Below are positions 52,423 through 63,425 of a stretch of 64,000 bases of DNA, in pieces. Below the pieces are notes generated by a model, which saw only the letters and a list, made by a program, of their open reading frames with translations, ran no database searches and was not told the origin of the DNA. Position numbers and translations under genes: made by a program. The stretch spans positions 38,850,510 through 38,914,509 of the forward strand of contig OX457050.1 in NCBI GenBank assembly GCA_949752735.1, in the 5' to 3' direction. The DNA comes from Lumbricus terrestris (taxonomy: Eukaryota > Annelida > Clitellata > Crassiclitellata > Lumbricidae). Numbering within the stretch: the stretch's first letter is position 1; each line of letters starts with the position of its first letter.

Positions 52423-53032
52423 GGTAAAAGTGTATTTTAGCGTATTTTATTCAAGACAGGTTAGCTCAAAATAAATAGCGTATTTTATTATTTGGATGCG
52501 CTTTCGAACTTCCGCAGGTATTTTCATCAATCCAACTTCTACCTTGGAATGTATCATTCGTTAATCCAGCTTCTGTTGCAGCAAGAATTATTTTTTCATC
52601 AATCCAAATTCTATTTAAATAACAAGTATTTCCCATCAATCAAACTCTCATTTAATTAAGTATCGTTTCAGCAACCCGCTTCTATTTAAGGGAAATGATT
52701 TTCATCAATCCAACTTCTATTTCTCAAGCAATCTTTTCATCAATTCCGTTTCCATTTCTCGAGCGTTATTTTTGTCCATCCAGTTGCTACGTCAGCCATT
52801 AGATACCTTAATCCACATTCCATTTCTCAAGTGTTTTTTCATCAATTAAGCTTCTATTTCATCCATAAATTTTCATCAATCCAGCTTCCAATATCACTCA
52901 ATTTTGTCTGTTTGTCACGTTATAACGATTTCATCAACGAAATGTGTAAATACATACGCTAAATAATAAAATACGCTAAAATACACCATATCGATTTCGA
53001 AATAATAAAATACGCTAAAATACACTTTTACC
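52423..53032. mobile_element. TIR element GGTAAAAGTGTATTTTAG, TSD GGGAAATG
   Basis: The left end GGTAAAAGTGTATTTTAGCG and its complement at right extend through TATTTTATT. GGGAAATG lies at 52415-52422 and 53033-53040. The right end carries two tandem copies of the AATAAAATACGCTAAAATAC block. The interior is a CCAGCTTC minisatellite (52515-52890). It landed inside another minisatellite unit (GAAATGGAGGCTGG). Confidence 0.9.
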
Positions 53033-53060
53033 GGGAAATGGAGGCTGGATGAAGGTTTTT

Positions 53061-54124
53061 TGGCATAACTCCGAACGGCGGTCCCAAATTAAAATATATA
53101 GTCCATATCGTCAAATGTTGTAATTATCACACAACAACTTGAGGTACTTTCCGAAAACATCCGACTTGTGGCTAAAGCGCCACTTGAAAGCATCATGCTG
53201 ATAAACTCCGTTATAGATATGTCCAACGTGTTGATGAAATAGAAGCTGAATTTATGGAAAAAATTTAATGGTTTTCTAGCTGAAATGGAAGCTGCATTGA
53301 TGATTTTCATTCATGTATTTCAACATGCATCCAGTTTCTACTTCAGATCTAAATATACCTTCTATTTCTCGCTTGTTATTTTCGTCAATCCAGCTTCTAT
53401 TTCATATATAAAGATACCCTCATCCAGCTTCCATTACTTAAGCGTTTTTCATCAATCCAGCCACTATTTCAGAACTAGAAACACCTTTATTCAGCTTTTA
53501 TTTCTCCTGCGTTATTTTCGTCAATCCAGAGCTCTATTTCACATGTCAAAGAACATTCACCCAAATTCCACTTCTCCTGCGTTTTTTCATCAATCCAACC
53601 TCTATTTCACCTGTAAAAACTTTCATCCAGCTTCCAATTCTCAACCGCTTGAACTGGATAATTAGCCCAAGTTTGAACAAATATACCTACAGAAATAGGC
53701 TGTGCACAGCAACGAGGGTGTGCGCAGTATGAAAATAGCATGGAAAAACAGCAATTTTAATTTGGAACTGGCATAACTCCGAACGGCGGTCCCAAATTAA
53801 AATTGCTGTTTTTCCATGCATAAGAAATAGAAACTGGATGAAGGTATTTTTAGATCTGAAATGGAAGCGGGATTGACGAAAATAACGAACGAGAAACAGA
53901 AGCTTGATGTATTTTTAGATCTGAAATAGAAGCTGGATGCATGTTGAAAGCTACTCCGTTTAGGGACTTCCTTGAGGTTTTAATGCACACATGTTATGAT
54001 TTCCTCAAATAAATATGTGTTCTTGTATATGTCTTTCAGTTATTATTTCAAAGAAATGGTTAAAATAATTTGAGACGCTAAGCTGCACATGAAAATAATT
54101 TGGGACCCTAAACTGCCCAATTAC
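53061..54124. mobile_element. Composite of GGCATAACTCC and GGTAATTGGG-type pieces
   Basis: GGCATAACTCCGAACGGCGG starts at about 53061 and recurs, same strand, near 53769. Between lie a minisatellite (53225-53655) and a hairpin. Further right are array units (53820-53945), the CTTCCTTGAGGTTTT subterminal block and the right end TTTGGGACCCTAAACTGCCC then AATTACC (54124) of the GGTAATTGGG family. Boundaries of individual elements cannot all be set. Confidence 0.55.
53738..53819. repeat. Perfect 28-bp hairpin
   Basis: GCATGGAAAAACAGCAATTT (and onward to 53765) is exactly complementary to 53792-53819, with a 26-bp loop holding most of the GGCATAACTCCGAACGGC TIR. Confidence 0.9.
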
Positions 54125-54600
54125 CTATATTCCTACAATTGAATATGCTGTCATGTTTAAAATATAATAATTTACATGAATAATGGGTGGCCCTATTAGC
54201 GGAATTGTCCATCCCTTCTGGGTCTCTCCTTCTTAACCAAATTATGTTAAAGTATTTTTCGCTGCCATAATTGCGTCATGTTTGTTCGTTATTTTGGTTC
54301 AGGAAAAATAAATAAATAAAATAATTGTTTCTATGAATCAAACTACTCTTAAACACATTTATTTTTCAACAATACAGTTCAGCCTCCATTTAGGCATCTT
54401 ATAGTAAACGTGTATTTTAGCGTCGTAAATTATTCGCAGTTGCATAAGTTTCAGCGTTGGTCAAATGCGAGGTGGATTGACGACAAGAATCTTTGCTAAA
54501 TGTTAGTTGGATCAGTGACATTATTTTTACTGAAATAGATGTGGTATTCATGAAAACAATCTGGCTGAAATCAAAGCTGGACTGATGAAAAATTATTTGT
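54125..54600. repeat. Spacer and truncated GTGTAT-type left end
   Basis: AGTAAACGTGTATTTTAGCG at about 54404, followed by TCGTAAATTATTCGCAG and diverged units (TGCGAGGTGGATTGACGA, AAAGCTGGACTGATGAAA). The preceding 280 bp are unassigned. Confidence 0.45.
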
Positions 54601-55790
54601 TAATTATTTGTCCCACTTGGCTGTTCGCCTTCCCACCACTGTGAGGTGCAGGTAGGGCTTTGGGAGGGTATCTTGTAAATTGTATTGTGTCTGGACAAAT
54701 GAGCTCTTTTAGTATAGAGTATTCAGAGGTGCCTCGGTGCAGAAACCACTGGAAGGAAAAAACGTCTTTGGTCAACAATTAGATGAGGAAGATACCCCAG
54801 ACATCAGCTTCGCTTACAGAGGAGGGAAGGTCCATTCCAACCAGAGTAGCAAAAACCCGATGTTGGACTAGAGCGGTCGTCGTCCAAAGAACAAAAAGAT
54901 GCAGTCGATCCTTAGAACGCAGCAAAGTCGTGAGGTAGCAGAAAAAGGTTGCACATAAAGCCAGACAGGTATTTGGCGGGCAAGACCCAGCTGAGAATTT
55001 AACACCTTAAAGAATTTTATGGCAAACGTTTCAAGTTATATATGTTATCAGTAACAGATAGTAGTTCCAAACCAAATCAGCTGGGTCGTATATGCATTTA
55101 TGCCCAAAAAAATTCCTCAGCTGTAGCAAATTATGTAGCATATGCAGCACGTCAGTCATCAACGGTTGCTGTTATTCTGAATGTCATTCCATTGTTAAGT
55201 ACATCTTCAGCACAGTCATGTCAAGGAACTTATTGAGCTTCCCAAGCTGTTTTGTCAATGCACATCAGTTAAAAGGTGTAAAGTTGAGATTAAAAGAAGT
55301 TGGGCTTCCTTTTTCAACGCATTTAACTAAATTTTAATGTTTAAGAACAACAAAGAGAACTGGCTTTAACCCCACTATCAATTCACATAAGCTTGTGTGT
55401 GTGTCTTAAATTATGTCATTAATACATCAATGATCATTTACTAAGATGTGTGACTGATTTAAGAGTTGGCTAGTATGCAAAATTGGCAATCAAAGACCAC
55501 AACAATGTACATCCAGTAGAAGCCAATTACTTGCTAAATCAGAATATTAACAGATTGCACATTTCTTGCAAGTACATTTTCTGATATCGGTCAGGCAAAT
55601 TCAAGAAAATGCAGTTTATGAGTTCTGAGATGGCATATTGGCAGCTGTCACATTGAGTCCCTACTCAAGACACAGTCAGTATAATAGGCTCAGTAGGTTG
55701 CCACCAACTTGCTGAATACAGCAGGGAAAACCCCATGCCTCTACCTGCAACGCTTCTTGAGATATTTCATGTTGAATATAGCCGCAGAGA
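54601..55790. other. Unassigned spacer
   Basis: About 1.2 kb with several short frames (54593-54778 minus, 55042-55236 plus) and no recognised domain. Confidence 0.3.
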
Positions 55791-55799
55791 ACATTTCGT

Positions 55800-57310
55800 G
55801 AATTCGGATGCAAATTTTCACCTACCTTACCTCACTTTAAAAAATCATATCTCGGTCAAATTCTGAAATATTTTAATAAAATGTTTGTTTTTGTGCTTGG
55901 AAATGGTGGACAAACAAATGATAAACTTTTCAGCAAAATCTAAAGTTGATGGTGGGAAAATGTAAAAAAATTGGTTGATTTGACACGGAATGACCCATAC
56001 AATGTCAGCATATGTTGGAAGAATGTTGCACCTATATATATTATAGTGTAGTGGAAATTCTCAAAATACATTTTTAATGATATCCAACACCTGAGTATAC
56101 TGCTTCAATGCATTGTTGAAACCTACAGTCAAATTATGATGAATTAGACTACCGAGTTATTAGGAATTAACATATTATGTCTTTTATATAATTGATAGGT
56201 TGTGCCAGTGCTGTAGAGTTTGTGCTTTGACAAGGCTATTTTTTGTAAAAATGTATGTATGGCAACTACCAAAAGTGGGTACTTAATGACTCTGAAAATT
56301 GTTCATTATCATCATCATGTTGTTTTCTGCCAGTTGGCAGATTTGTACATCCGATGGCACCACTCGTCTTGTTGTTGAGCCTCCTCTTTTAGCCGTTAAT
56401 GTCCCTCCCAGATCATCCAGTCCAGAAGCTTCTGTCTAGGTCTTCCTCTTCTTTTTCCTTCCCTCCATTCTTTCCTCTATTCTTTTCCTCATCAGGGCGT
56501 CTCCTATCAGTATGTGACCAATCTAGTTTCTTTGTCTTATTCTTATTGTGGTGATTATCGCTCTTTCCTCCCCCACCATCCGTAGCACCTCCTCGTTCAT
56601 TGTATGCTTTGTCCAGCTAATCCTTTCCATCCTCTGCCATATCCACATTTCAGAAGCCTCCAATCGCTTGATGTCTTCCTTCCACGTTTCAGATCCATAC
56701 AGAGGCACATTCCATATCATTGTCTTGATCAGCCTTTTCTTGAGGTCTCTACTCATTCCTCCCCTTAACAGCTCTTTCTTTCTGCATATTGTTATTATAT
56801 TAATATTAGTAATTCTGTAATGTGATGAAGGAAACCAAAGGCCTTTCATTTTGTTTTACCTAGCTCAAATGAACTCCAGTGCATCTAAATATAAGACAAA
56901 TACTAGTATTATTGTATCTCATGGTAACTGCATGCTGATATGATGGCTGAAGCTTGAACGCGAATGCACCTCTATGCAATTTTTTAAAATTTATATCCAA
57001 AAGCAACACCACCCAGATTCTTACATGTATGGAAAAAGCACAACATGCTGATTGCACAAAAAATATTTCAGCCCTCTAACTCATTTCATGGCCAAGATAT
57101 GACAATCCAAACTTGGTGAACGATGACGTTTTCTCACGATTCATATTTTCCTTAATTGCTTAAAAAATTAATATCTCGGTCATTTTTTTAGATATTCTAC
57201 TCAAATTTTCACTGTTATTCCTTATTTTGTATGTAGTTTATGTATTCAATTTTATAGAAAAATCAAAAGAGGTGTGGTGTGCGCCCCTGGATGATTTGGT
57301 TTGAATTGAC
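55800..57310. repeat. GGTCATTCC-type end sequences, two related blocks
   Basis: 55840-56000 (ATATCTCGGTCAAATTCTGA ... TTTGACACGGAATGACCC) and 57010-57310 (TCTTACATGTATGGAAAAAG, TTAATATCTCGGTCA, TTTGAATTGACC) match the right part of 26702-29017 (28200-29017). Both are in the same orientation, with a reverse-transcriptase fragment between. Confidence 0.5.
56330..56810 (-). pseudogene. RTE-like reverse transcriptase C-terminal fragment
   Basis: Minus-strand frames include KKELLRGGMSRDLKKRLIKT, PLYGSETWKEDIKRLEA, MWIWQRMERISWTKHTMNEE and, after a frameshift, GRPRQKLLDWM. Colinear with 17585-18312 and clearly related. Truncated and frameshifted. Confidence 0.8.
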
Positions 57311-58535
57311 CCTGCCTCAAACTTGTGTTGGGCGGTACATAAATTCCCATTGCACAAATCATTGGGACTTTTTTCTCTGGTTCGCTAACAGTTCCTGATC
57401 ATATAAAACCAAAAATCTCTTGTATACTAATTTTGGTAAGGTCACAGCTCTTCACAACCAGACTAATACTGACTGGTGACTACTGTAATTACGCAATGAA
57501 ATATTTGGGAATATTAATTTGGATTTCTTTTTGGAGACTGGTGACGTGGGACTTAATTAACTTGTCTTTCCTGTCTTGATAAATCACGGCCGTCGTTGTA
57601 AAGAAGCCATAGATCTTAAAATTGAAGAAAATTGAAAGTAAATTAAGAAACGCTCAATTATTTTTCCTTGAAGAGTAGGCTTGAAGTTGTCAACGATGAC
57701 ATCTGTAATGAGTCTGTTGACCTTCAGGAAAATATTTGCGGTATTAAATCTACCGCTGCCGTTATAGCGGAATAAATTATACTAGATTTTTGAAACTTGC
57801 AGCATAAAATAGTTTCCGCCTATCTGGCTTCTACTTCGGCGTGAATCATTCTCATTAGCCATGCTTCCATTTATGCAAGAATTCATTTAATCAACCCAGC
57901 TTCTATTTTTTTCAAATACAGTGGTTTCATGATTCAGCAATCTAATTTCCATTTAGCCAAACAATTATTTTCACTTATGCAGATTTCAGTTTAAGTTGAC
58001 AATACAAAAATAATTGACCAACCGAATATACGGTTTTACCTTAACCTGATTGGTGAAATTTCATCAAGAAGCTGCTTCTTTTCGTTGTTTATATTGCTGA
58101 ATTACTGAAATTGTAAATTAAAAATGTAATATCGATTTATGAAAATAATTCATAGAAATAGAAGTCGGATCAAATCAGCTAATTCGTTGCTTAAATAGAA
58201 GCTGGATTGATTGGAATCCTTATTTTTATGAGTAGAATCTGGGTTGATGAAAATGAGTTTTTTCCTAACTGTTTTGGATGTAAGATTCAGTTTTAATATG
58301 AAGCCATTTATTTTGTTGTGAGCATAATTGAGATATGAAATGCTGAAACTCTGAATGCGGTCTGCTATTAATAGGTTAAATGCGCCATGTATTCATTCTA
58401 ACAAGGATAGAAATCAGTCTGTCTTTAATGGGGCAGAGATTAAGCTTCAGTGATATACAAACAATGATGACAAATTTTATGTCTTAAGACATGGTCTTGC
58501 TAAGATATTTTTATCCATCCTCTTAATAGGTGTCG
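57311..58535. repeat. AT-rich spacer with decayed minisatellite
   Basis: Scattered units at 57820-57990 and 58150-58260 (AAATAGAAGCTGGATTGATT). A degenerate GGTATTAAATCTACCGCTGC at about 57739 may be an old GGTAATCT-type end. No gene. Confidence 0.4.
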
Positions 58536-58539
58536 GAAG

Positions 58540-59330
58540 TTCTTTTTGCAAGTGCATGAAGATGAATTTATGTGAGAACTTCTTAGTACGTTCATTTGAA
58601 TGGCCTACAATCATGGTTCAAAGACATCATTAGAGTGGACATATTTATTTACAGCTTTAAACTATCCGTTCCTTCTTCATAAATTAACATTGCAACTGAA
58701 GGATAACACGGGGTGTGCTATTCTAAATCAATTTGTGACTTCAATATTTAATCCCAAAACATTATTAATATTTTTCTGTTATTGCAATTTTCTTTGTCTC
58801 AAAAGAAATGCGAAATGAAAAATGTGAAAGGTTTCACAAAGCAGAAAGTATCTAAAAATATCTAAATAATATTTATGTTTTATAACAAGTTTTTACGAAG
58901 ACGTTCATGTCCTTCATCTTAATAGTTGGTGTGTTCTTTTTTAACAGGTGCATGTAGACGAACAGCTTTGCTGAAGAATTTCTCAGTGCAGTTATTTGAG
59001 TAGGTCATCAATTATTGATCTGCACCAAAGACAGCATTAGAGTGGACATTATTGTCTACATTTCTTCAACCATCGATTGTTTCTTTGACAGTCAACATGC
59101 AGAAGAACACAAAGGCGTGCTATTATACATAAATCTACGGCTTCAATATTTCCTCCCGTTGTGATTAGTGTTTCCTATGTGGATGATTGCTTTGTTACAA
59201 AAGCACTTCTAAAATGAGAATTGAAAAATGTGAAAAATTGCAGTTGGTCTACCAAAAGCAGAAAGTCTATATTTATGCATAATTTGCTTTTAAATGGATA
59301 CTGTTTATGCAGAAGAGAAGCTACAGTAGG
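58540..59330 (+). promoter_or_regulatory. Duplicated 5' flank of zinc-finger gene D
   Basis: Two tandem diverged copies (about 58540-58830 and 58890-59260) of the block upstream of genes A and B: GCATGAAGATGAA, GAACTTCTTAGTACG, CATTAGAGTGGACAT, GTGTGCTATTCTA, CTTCAATATTT. TAAGAATCATTTGCATATTC at 59346 is the shared GAATATGCA block. The gene sense matches that of A and B. Confidence 0.5.
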
Positions 59331-59709
59331 CTACTGTGAATTATGCTAAGAATCATTTGCATATTCGGATGATTTTACTAGAGCACATAATAGCTCATTT
59401 TTGTAAAAAAACAAACATGAAAGAATCAGTTACTCAAGAAATCTTATGCTCTAATGATGAAAGTCTAACAGTTACAATAAGAACACTTAACTGAGAGCAG
59501 CCGTGCAAATGCCATTTATGTGGGAAAAGTGTGTTGGTTCACTGTGCATATGAAACCCATATTCGAGAGAAAGCATACAATGTCAGTTATCTGAGAAGTC
59601 AATCCTAAAGCACAGATGTGATTACAAACTGGAGATGGATGGATACAAAGTTTAGCTAGGGTTATGACATCAAAGGCCGTTTCTGTCAACAAAAATTTTT
59701 TTGCAATAA

Positions 59710-61773
59710 ACCATACAAAAGTTAGGTCAGAAATCATACACTCATGATGGTTCTCTGAAAAGCCTCAAGAGAACCCTTACTGGAAAGAAAGCGTACGAAT
59801 GTCAATTATGTAAGAAAACATTCATTGAAGCCAGTCATTTGAAAAGCCACATGAGAACCCATACTGGGGAGAAACCATACAAATGTCAGTTATGTGAGAA
59901 ATCATTTGCTCAAGGTTCTCATCTTAAATCACACATGAGAACCCATACTGGTGAGAAACCATACAAATGTCATTTTTGTCAGAAAACATACACTCAAGGC
60001 TGTAATTTGAAAAGCCACATGAGAACTCATACTGGGGAGAAACCCTACAAATGTCAGTTATGTGAGAAGTCATTTGCTCAAGGTTCTCATCTTAAATCAC
60101 ACATGAGAAACCATACTGGTGAGAAACCATACAAATGTCGATTGTGTCAGATATCATTCGCTCATGACGGTACTCTGAAATATCACATGAAAACCCATCC
60201 TGGAGAGGAAGCGTATAAATGCCAGTATTGTCAGAAAACATTCACTCAAGGTTGGTATCTGAAAAGACACATGAGAACCCATACTGGTGAGAAGCCATAC
60301 AAATGTCGATTGTGTCAGATATCATTCAGTCATAACGGTACTTTGAAATATCACATGAAAGCCCATACTGGAGAGAAAGCGTACAAATGCCAGTATTGTC
60401 AGAAAACATTCACTCAAGGTTGGTATCTGAAAAGCCACATGAGAACCCATACTGGTGAGAAGCCATACAAATGTCAATTATGTCAGATATCATTCACTTA
60501 TAACAGTAGTCTGAAATATCACATAAAAACCCATACTGGGGAGAAACCATACAAATGTCAGTTATGTCAGAAATCATTTACTCAAAGCTGTCATCTGAAA
60601 TTACACATGAGAACCCATTCTGGTGAGAAACCATACAAATGTCAGTTATGTCAGAAATCATTCACTTATGATAATGCTCTGAAAAGCCACATGCGGACAC
60701 ATACTGGAGAGAAACCATACAAATGTCGGTTATGTCAGAAATCATTTCCTAAAAGAGATTATCTTAAAAATCACATGAGGACACATACTGGGGAGAAGCC
60801 ATACAAATGTCAGTTATGTCAGAAATCCTTTACCGAACTTCGTAATATGAAACGACACATGAGAACCCATACGGGGGAGAAACCATACATTTGTCAGTTA
60901 TGTGAGAAATCATTCACTTGTGATGGTGATCTGAAGAGGCACATGAGAAAACACACTGGAGAGAAACCATACATATGTGTGGTGTGTAACAAAGGATTCA
61001 GCTTGCATTGCAGTCTAAAACGACACAGAAGATCTCATTTGAATGAGAGGCAAAACACTTGCAGCAAACCTTATCATATGGACAGTTCTTCAACTAAGCA
61101 GATCACTGGTAAACTCCATACAGGAATACAGCAAAAGGATCATAAACTAACAAATGAATCAATTGCTGATCTATATGATCCATTCGTAACCTTAGTTAGT
61201 GCAGACTCCTTTGATGTACCAAGAGAACGCTTGTCAAGAAACGTGCATCATGATTGCAATGAAATATCAAGTCTAAATGAACACAGAAAATCTCACGTGA
61301 ATGAGAAGCAACAAACTTACAGGAAACCTTATCATATGGACAGTTCTTCAAATAAGCAGATCACTGATAAGCTCCATGCAGGAAAACAGCCAAAGGATCA
61401 TAAACTAACAAATGAATCAATTGCTGATCTACATGTTCCATTCCTAACCTTAGTTAATGCAGAATCCTTTGATGTACCAGGAGAACGCTTGTCAAGAAAC
61501 GTCAACCATGATTGCAATGAAATGGCAAGTCTGCTTCCAAAGCGGAGTCATGGAGTATGTTTTCTCACTAACAACATCATATTGCACGGGGATGCACAAC
61601 CTTTTGTGGAAAAGTCTTTTGGATGTGGTGTATGTGATGAAGTGTTTGCAATTGAGATGGAATTTCTAAAGCATTGTTCTATGCATCGCTTTTCTCCGCC
61701 TGATAACTTATTTATTACTGACGGTGCTGTGAAAAAACACGTGAAAATCCAGACTGGAGAAAAACCATGTTAA
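59710..61773 (+). CDS. C2H2 zinc-finger protein D, 15 fingers with duplicated tail
   Basis: The frame is open from 59710 with no ATG until 59851, inside finger 1 (YECQLCKKTFIEASHLKSH). The start is therefore uncertain: an upstream exon, a decayed start, or initiation at 59851. Fifteen complete fingers run to about 61035 with HTGEKPY linkers. Fingers 5-6 and 7-8 are copies of one two-finger unit (QISFxHxGTLKYH, YCQKTFTQGWYLK). The tail has the SSSxKQ...NESIAD...HDCNE module twice, then the terminal C-x2-C-x12-H-x3-H unit CGVCDEVFAIEMEFLKHC. Where A, B and C stop after this unit, D runs on with KKHVKIQTGEKPC, so it seems to have lost the ancestral stop. Finger debris at 59480-59700 shows the array once began earlier. 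Likely a nuclear DNA-binding protein with unknown target. Confidence 0.85.
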   Translation, partial: TIQKLGQKSYTHDGSLKSLKRTLTGKKAYECQLCKKTFIEASHLKSHMRTHTGEKPYKCQLCEKSFAQGSHLKSHMRTHTGEKPYKCHFCQKTYTQGCNLKSHMRTHTGEKPYKCQLCEKSFAQGSHLKSHMRNHTGEKPYKCRLCQISFAHDGTLKYHMKTHPGEEAYKCQYCQKTFTQGWYLKRHMRTHTGEKPYKCRLCQISFSHNGTLKYHMKAHTGEKAYKCQYCQKTFTQGWYLKSHMRTHTGEKPYKCQLCQISFTYNSSLKYHIKTHTGEKPYKCQLCQKSFTQSCHLKLHMRTHSGEKPYKCQLCQKSFTYDNALKSHMRTHTGEKPYKCRLCQKSFPKRDYLKNHMRTHTGEKPYKCQLCQKSFTELRNMKRHMRTHTGEKPYICQLCEKSFTCDGDLKRHMRKHTGEKPYICVVCNKGFSLHCSLKRHRRSHLNERQNTCSKPYHMDSSSTKQITGKLHTGIQQKDHKLTNESIADLYDPFVTLVSADSFDVPRERLSRNVHHDCNEISSLNEHRKSHVNEKQQTYRKPYHMDSSSNKQITDKLHAGKQPKDHKLTNESIADLHVPFLTLVNAESFDVPGERLSRNVNHDCNEMASLLPKRSHGVCFLTNNIILHGDAQPFVEKSFGCGVCDEVFAIEMEFLKHCSMHRFSPPDNLFITDGAVKKHVKIQTGEKPC

Positions 61774-63280
61774 TGTCAGTTGTGTCATAAATTATTTACA
61801 TAATGCGTAATTTGTAATTCTCAATGAATATATTCAGTTGAAGAGAGAAACGATGATGCAGGCACTTCACTGTGATTTTATGTAACCTAACATAATATGT
61901 TCTGTCATAGTGCTGAGATACGTATGGACAAATTCTTAGTATACAAATCATTTTAATTAGTATATAGTTGGTCATCAGCATTTTTTGCATTCACATGGTC
62001 CTGTCTAAAAGTACTTTGTTTCTGAAAATTTTCTGCATTCGTTCATTGCAACACTGAAACCTTGCTTAATATACTTTTGAAATTCGTATTTGGTGACGTG
62101 GACTTTATAAAGTTTTCCGGTCAAAGTTCCGGTCTTTGAAAACTTGATTGTTTTGTCTTGAATTTAAATACATAAAGTAGATGTTGTAAGAAGCTGCTTG
62201 ATGTGCATCATTTTGTGACACTATTAGACTAGACCTTGATATTTACAGTGTAGACAGTGTGCCGTAGAATAGGGAGGTGTGAAAAACAAAAAATGCGAAT
62301 TTACAAGCATAATATTGTTTAAAAGTTGCTTTTGGAGAAAATAAATGACTGTACAATTTGATTAAATTATTTTTGGTGTTCAGAATTGACCTCCCCCATC
62401 CCGTTGTTAGGGCCGTCTGAACACATTAGTACATGATTTTGCAACATTTATTCACTTTTAAGTGTGTTGCATACATACAGAATAAATGTAAAGAAAAATA
62501 TTAATTATTAATAAGCATTGAAAGTAAAATCAGTTTATATCAAACAAGATGGTCATCATCTACAAATATCTGCAACAGTCATCATTAATTACGGATAATA
62601 GGAAGAATAAATAAAAAAAATGTACAAATTGTTCGACTAGTCCATGAATAGGCTGATCATAGTTTGGTTGTTTGTGGTGCCTACAGTTTTCAAACTACTT
62701 AGCCAAAGGGTCTTTTCTAATACATATAATACAATCACTATTAAAACCTATAGCAGCTTGAATGTTTAAAAAAAATTAAGTTATGTATATAGCCTAAAGT
62801 TATCTTAAGGCCATAACTTTACAAAACACAGTTATCGAGTATGTCATTACAGCATGCCACTTTGTGTGTTTTCTATTAGCCTACATTTAATGTAATTGGC
62901 CAAACAGTAAATGTCCAACGTTACACTTCTTGCAATGTTTTTGACCTTGAAAGTTCTACAGATCTAACAACATAATTATCTGCATTTCAATTGTTCCAGT
63001 GTAATGTTTGACATCCCTGCAGATCTCCATTAGTGCTTGTTGGCTCGGTGGCTTTGGGTTTCCAAAACAGTGGCTGAGCATTCTATAGAGAGTATCTTTT
63101 GTCATAGACCTACAGCATTGCAGGCACTGTGCTAGATGTATATAATTCGTTGATTCAATCAATCAACAGACCAGTCAAGCTTTCTGCATGGCCACATCTA
63201 TTCACGTGCGAAGAGAGGTCAGCACCACTTGTGCGAAGGGATTGAGATGTAGTAAGAATACTCCATTATCAAGTAAGTTG
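61774..63280. other. 3' flank of gene D and unassigned spacer
   Basis: AT-rich, about 1.5 kb. AATAAA motifs at about 62340 and 62481 could serve polyadenylation of gene D. No other gene, repeat or element recognised. Confidence 0.35.
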
Positions 63281-63309
63281 TTGAACTGTGCTTGGTATTA
63301 GCATACTGA

Positions 63310-63425
63310 TCTTCCTAAAGTTCGTCTTTCACCGATTCAGTCAGTTCTCAACTCAGCTGCTAGATTAATTGCCCGCCTTCCCAAGTACTCTCACATCTCT
63401 ACCTTTAACAGCATCTTTAGAGACC
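63310..63425 (+). pseudogene. CR1/L2-like reverse transcriptase tail fragment
   Basis: The frame LPKVRLSPIQSVLNSAARLI then ARLPKYSHIST is a familiar segment of CR1/L2/jockey-like polymerases. It is truncated and abuts a different retroelement. Confidence 0.65.
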
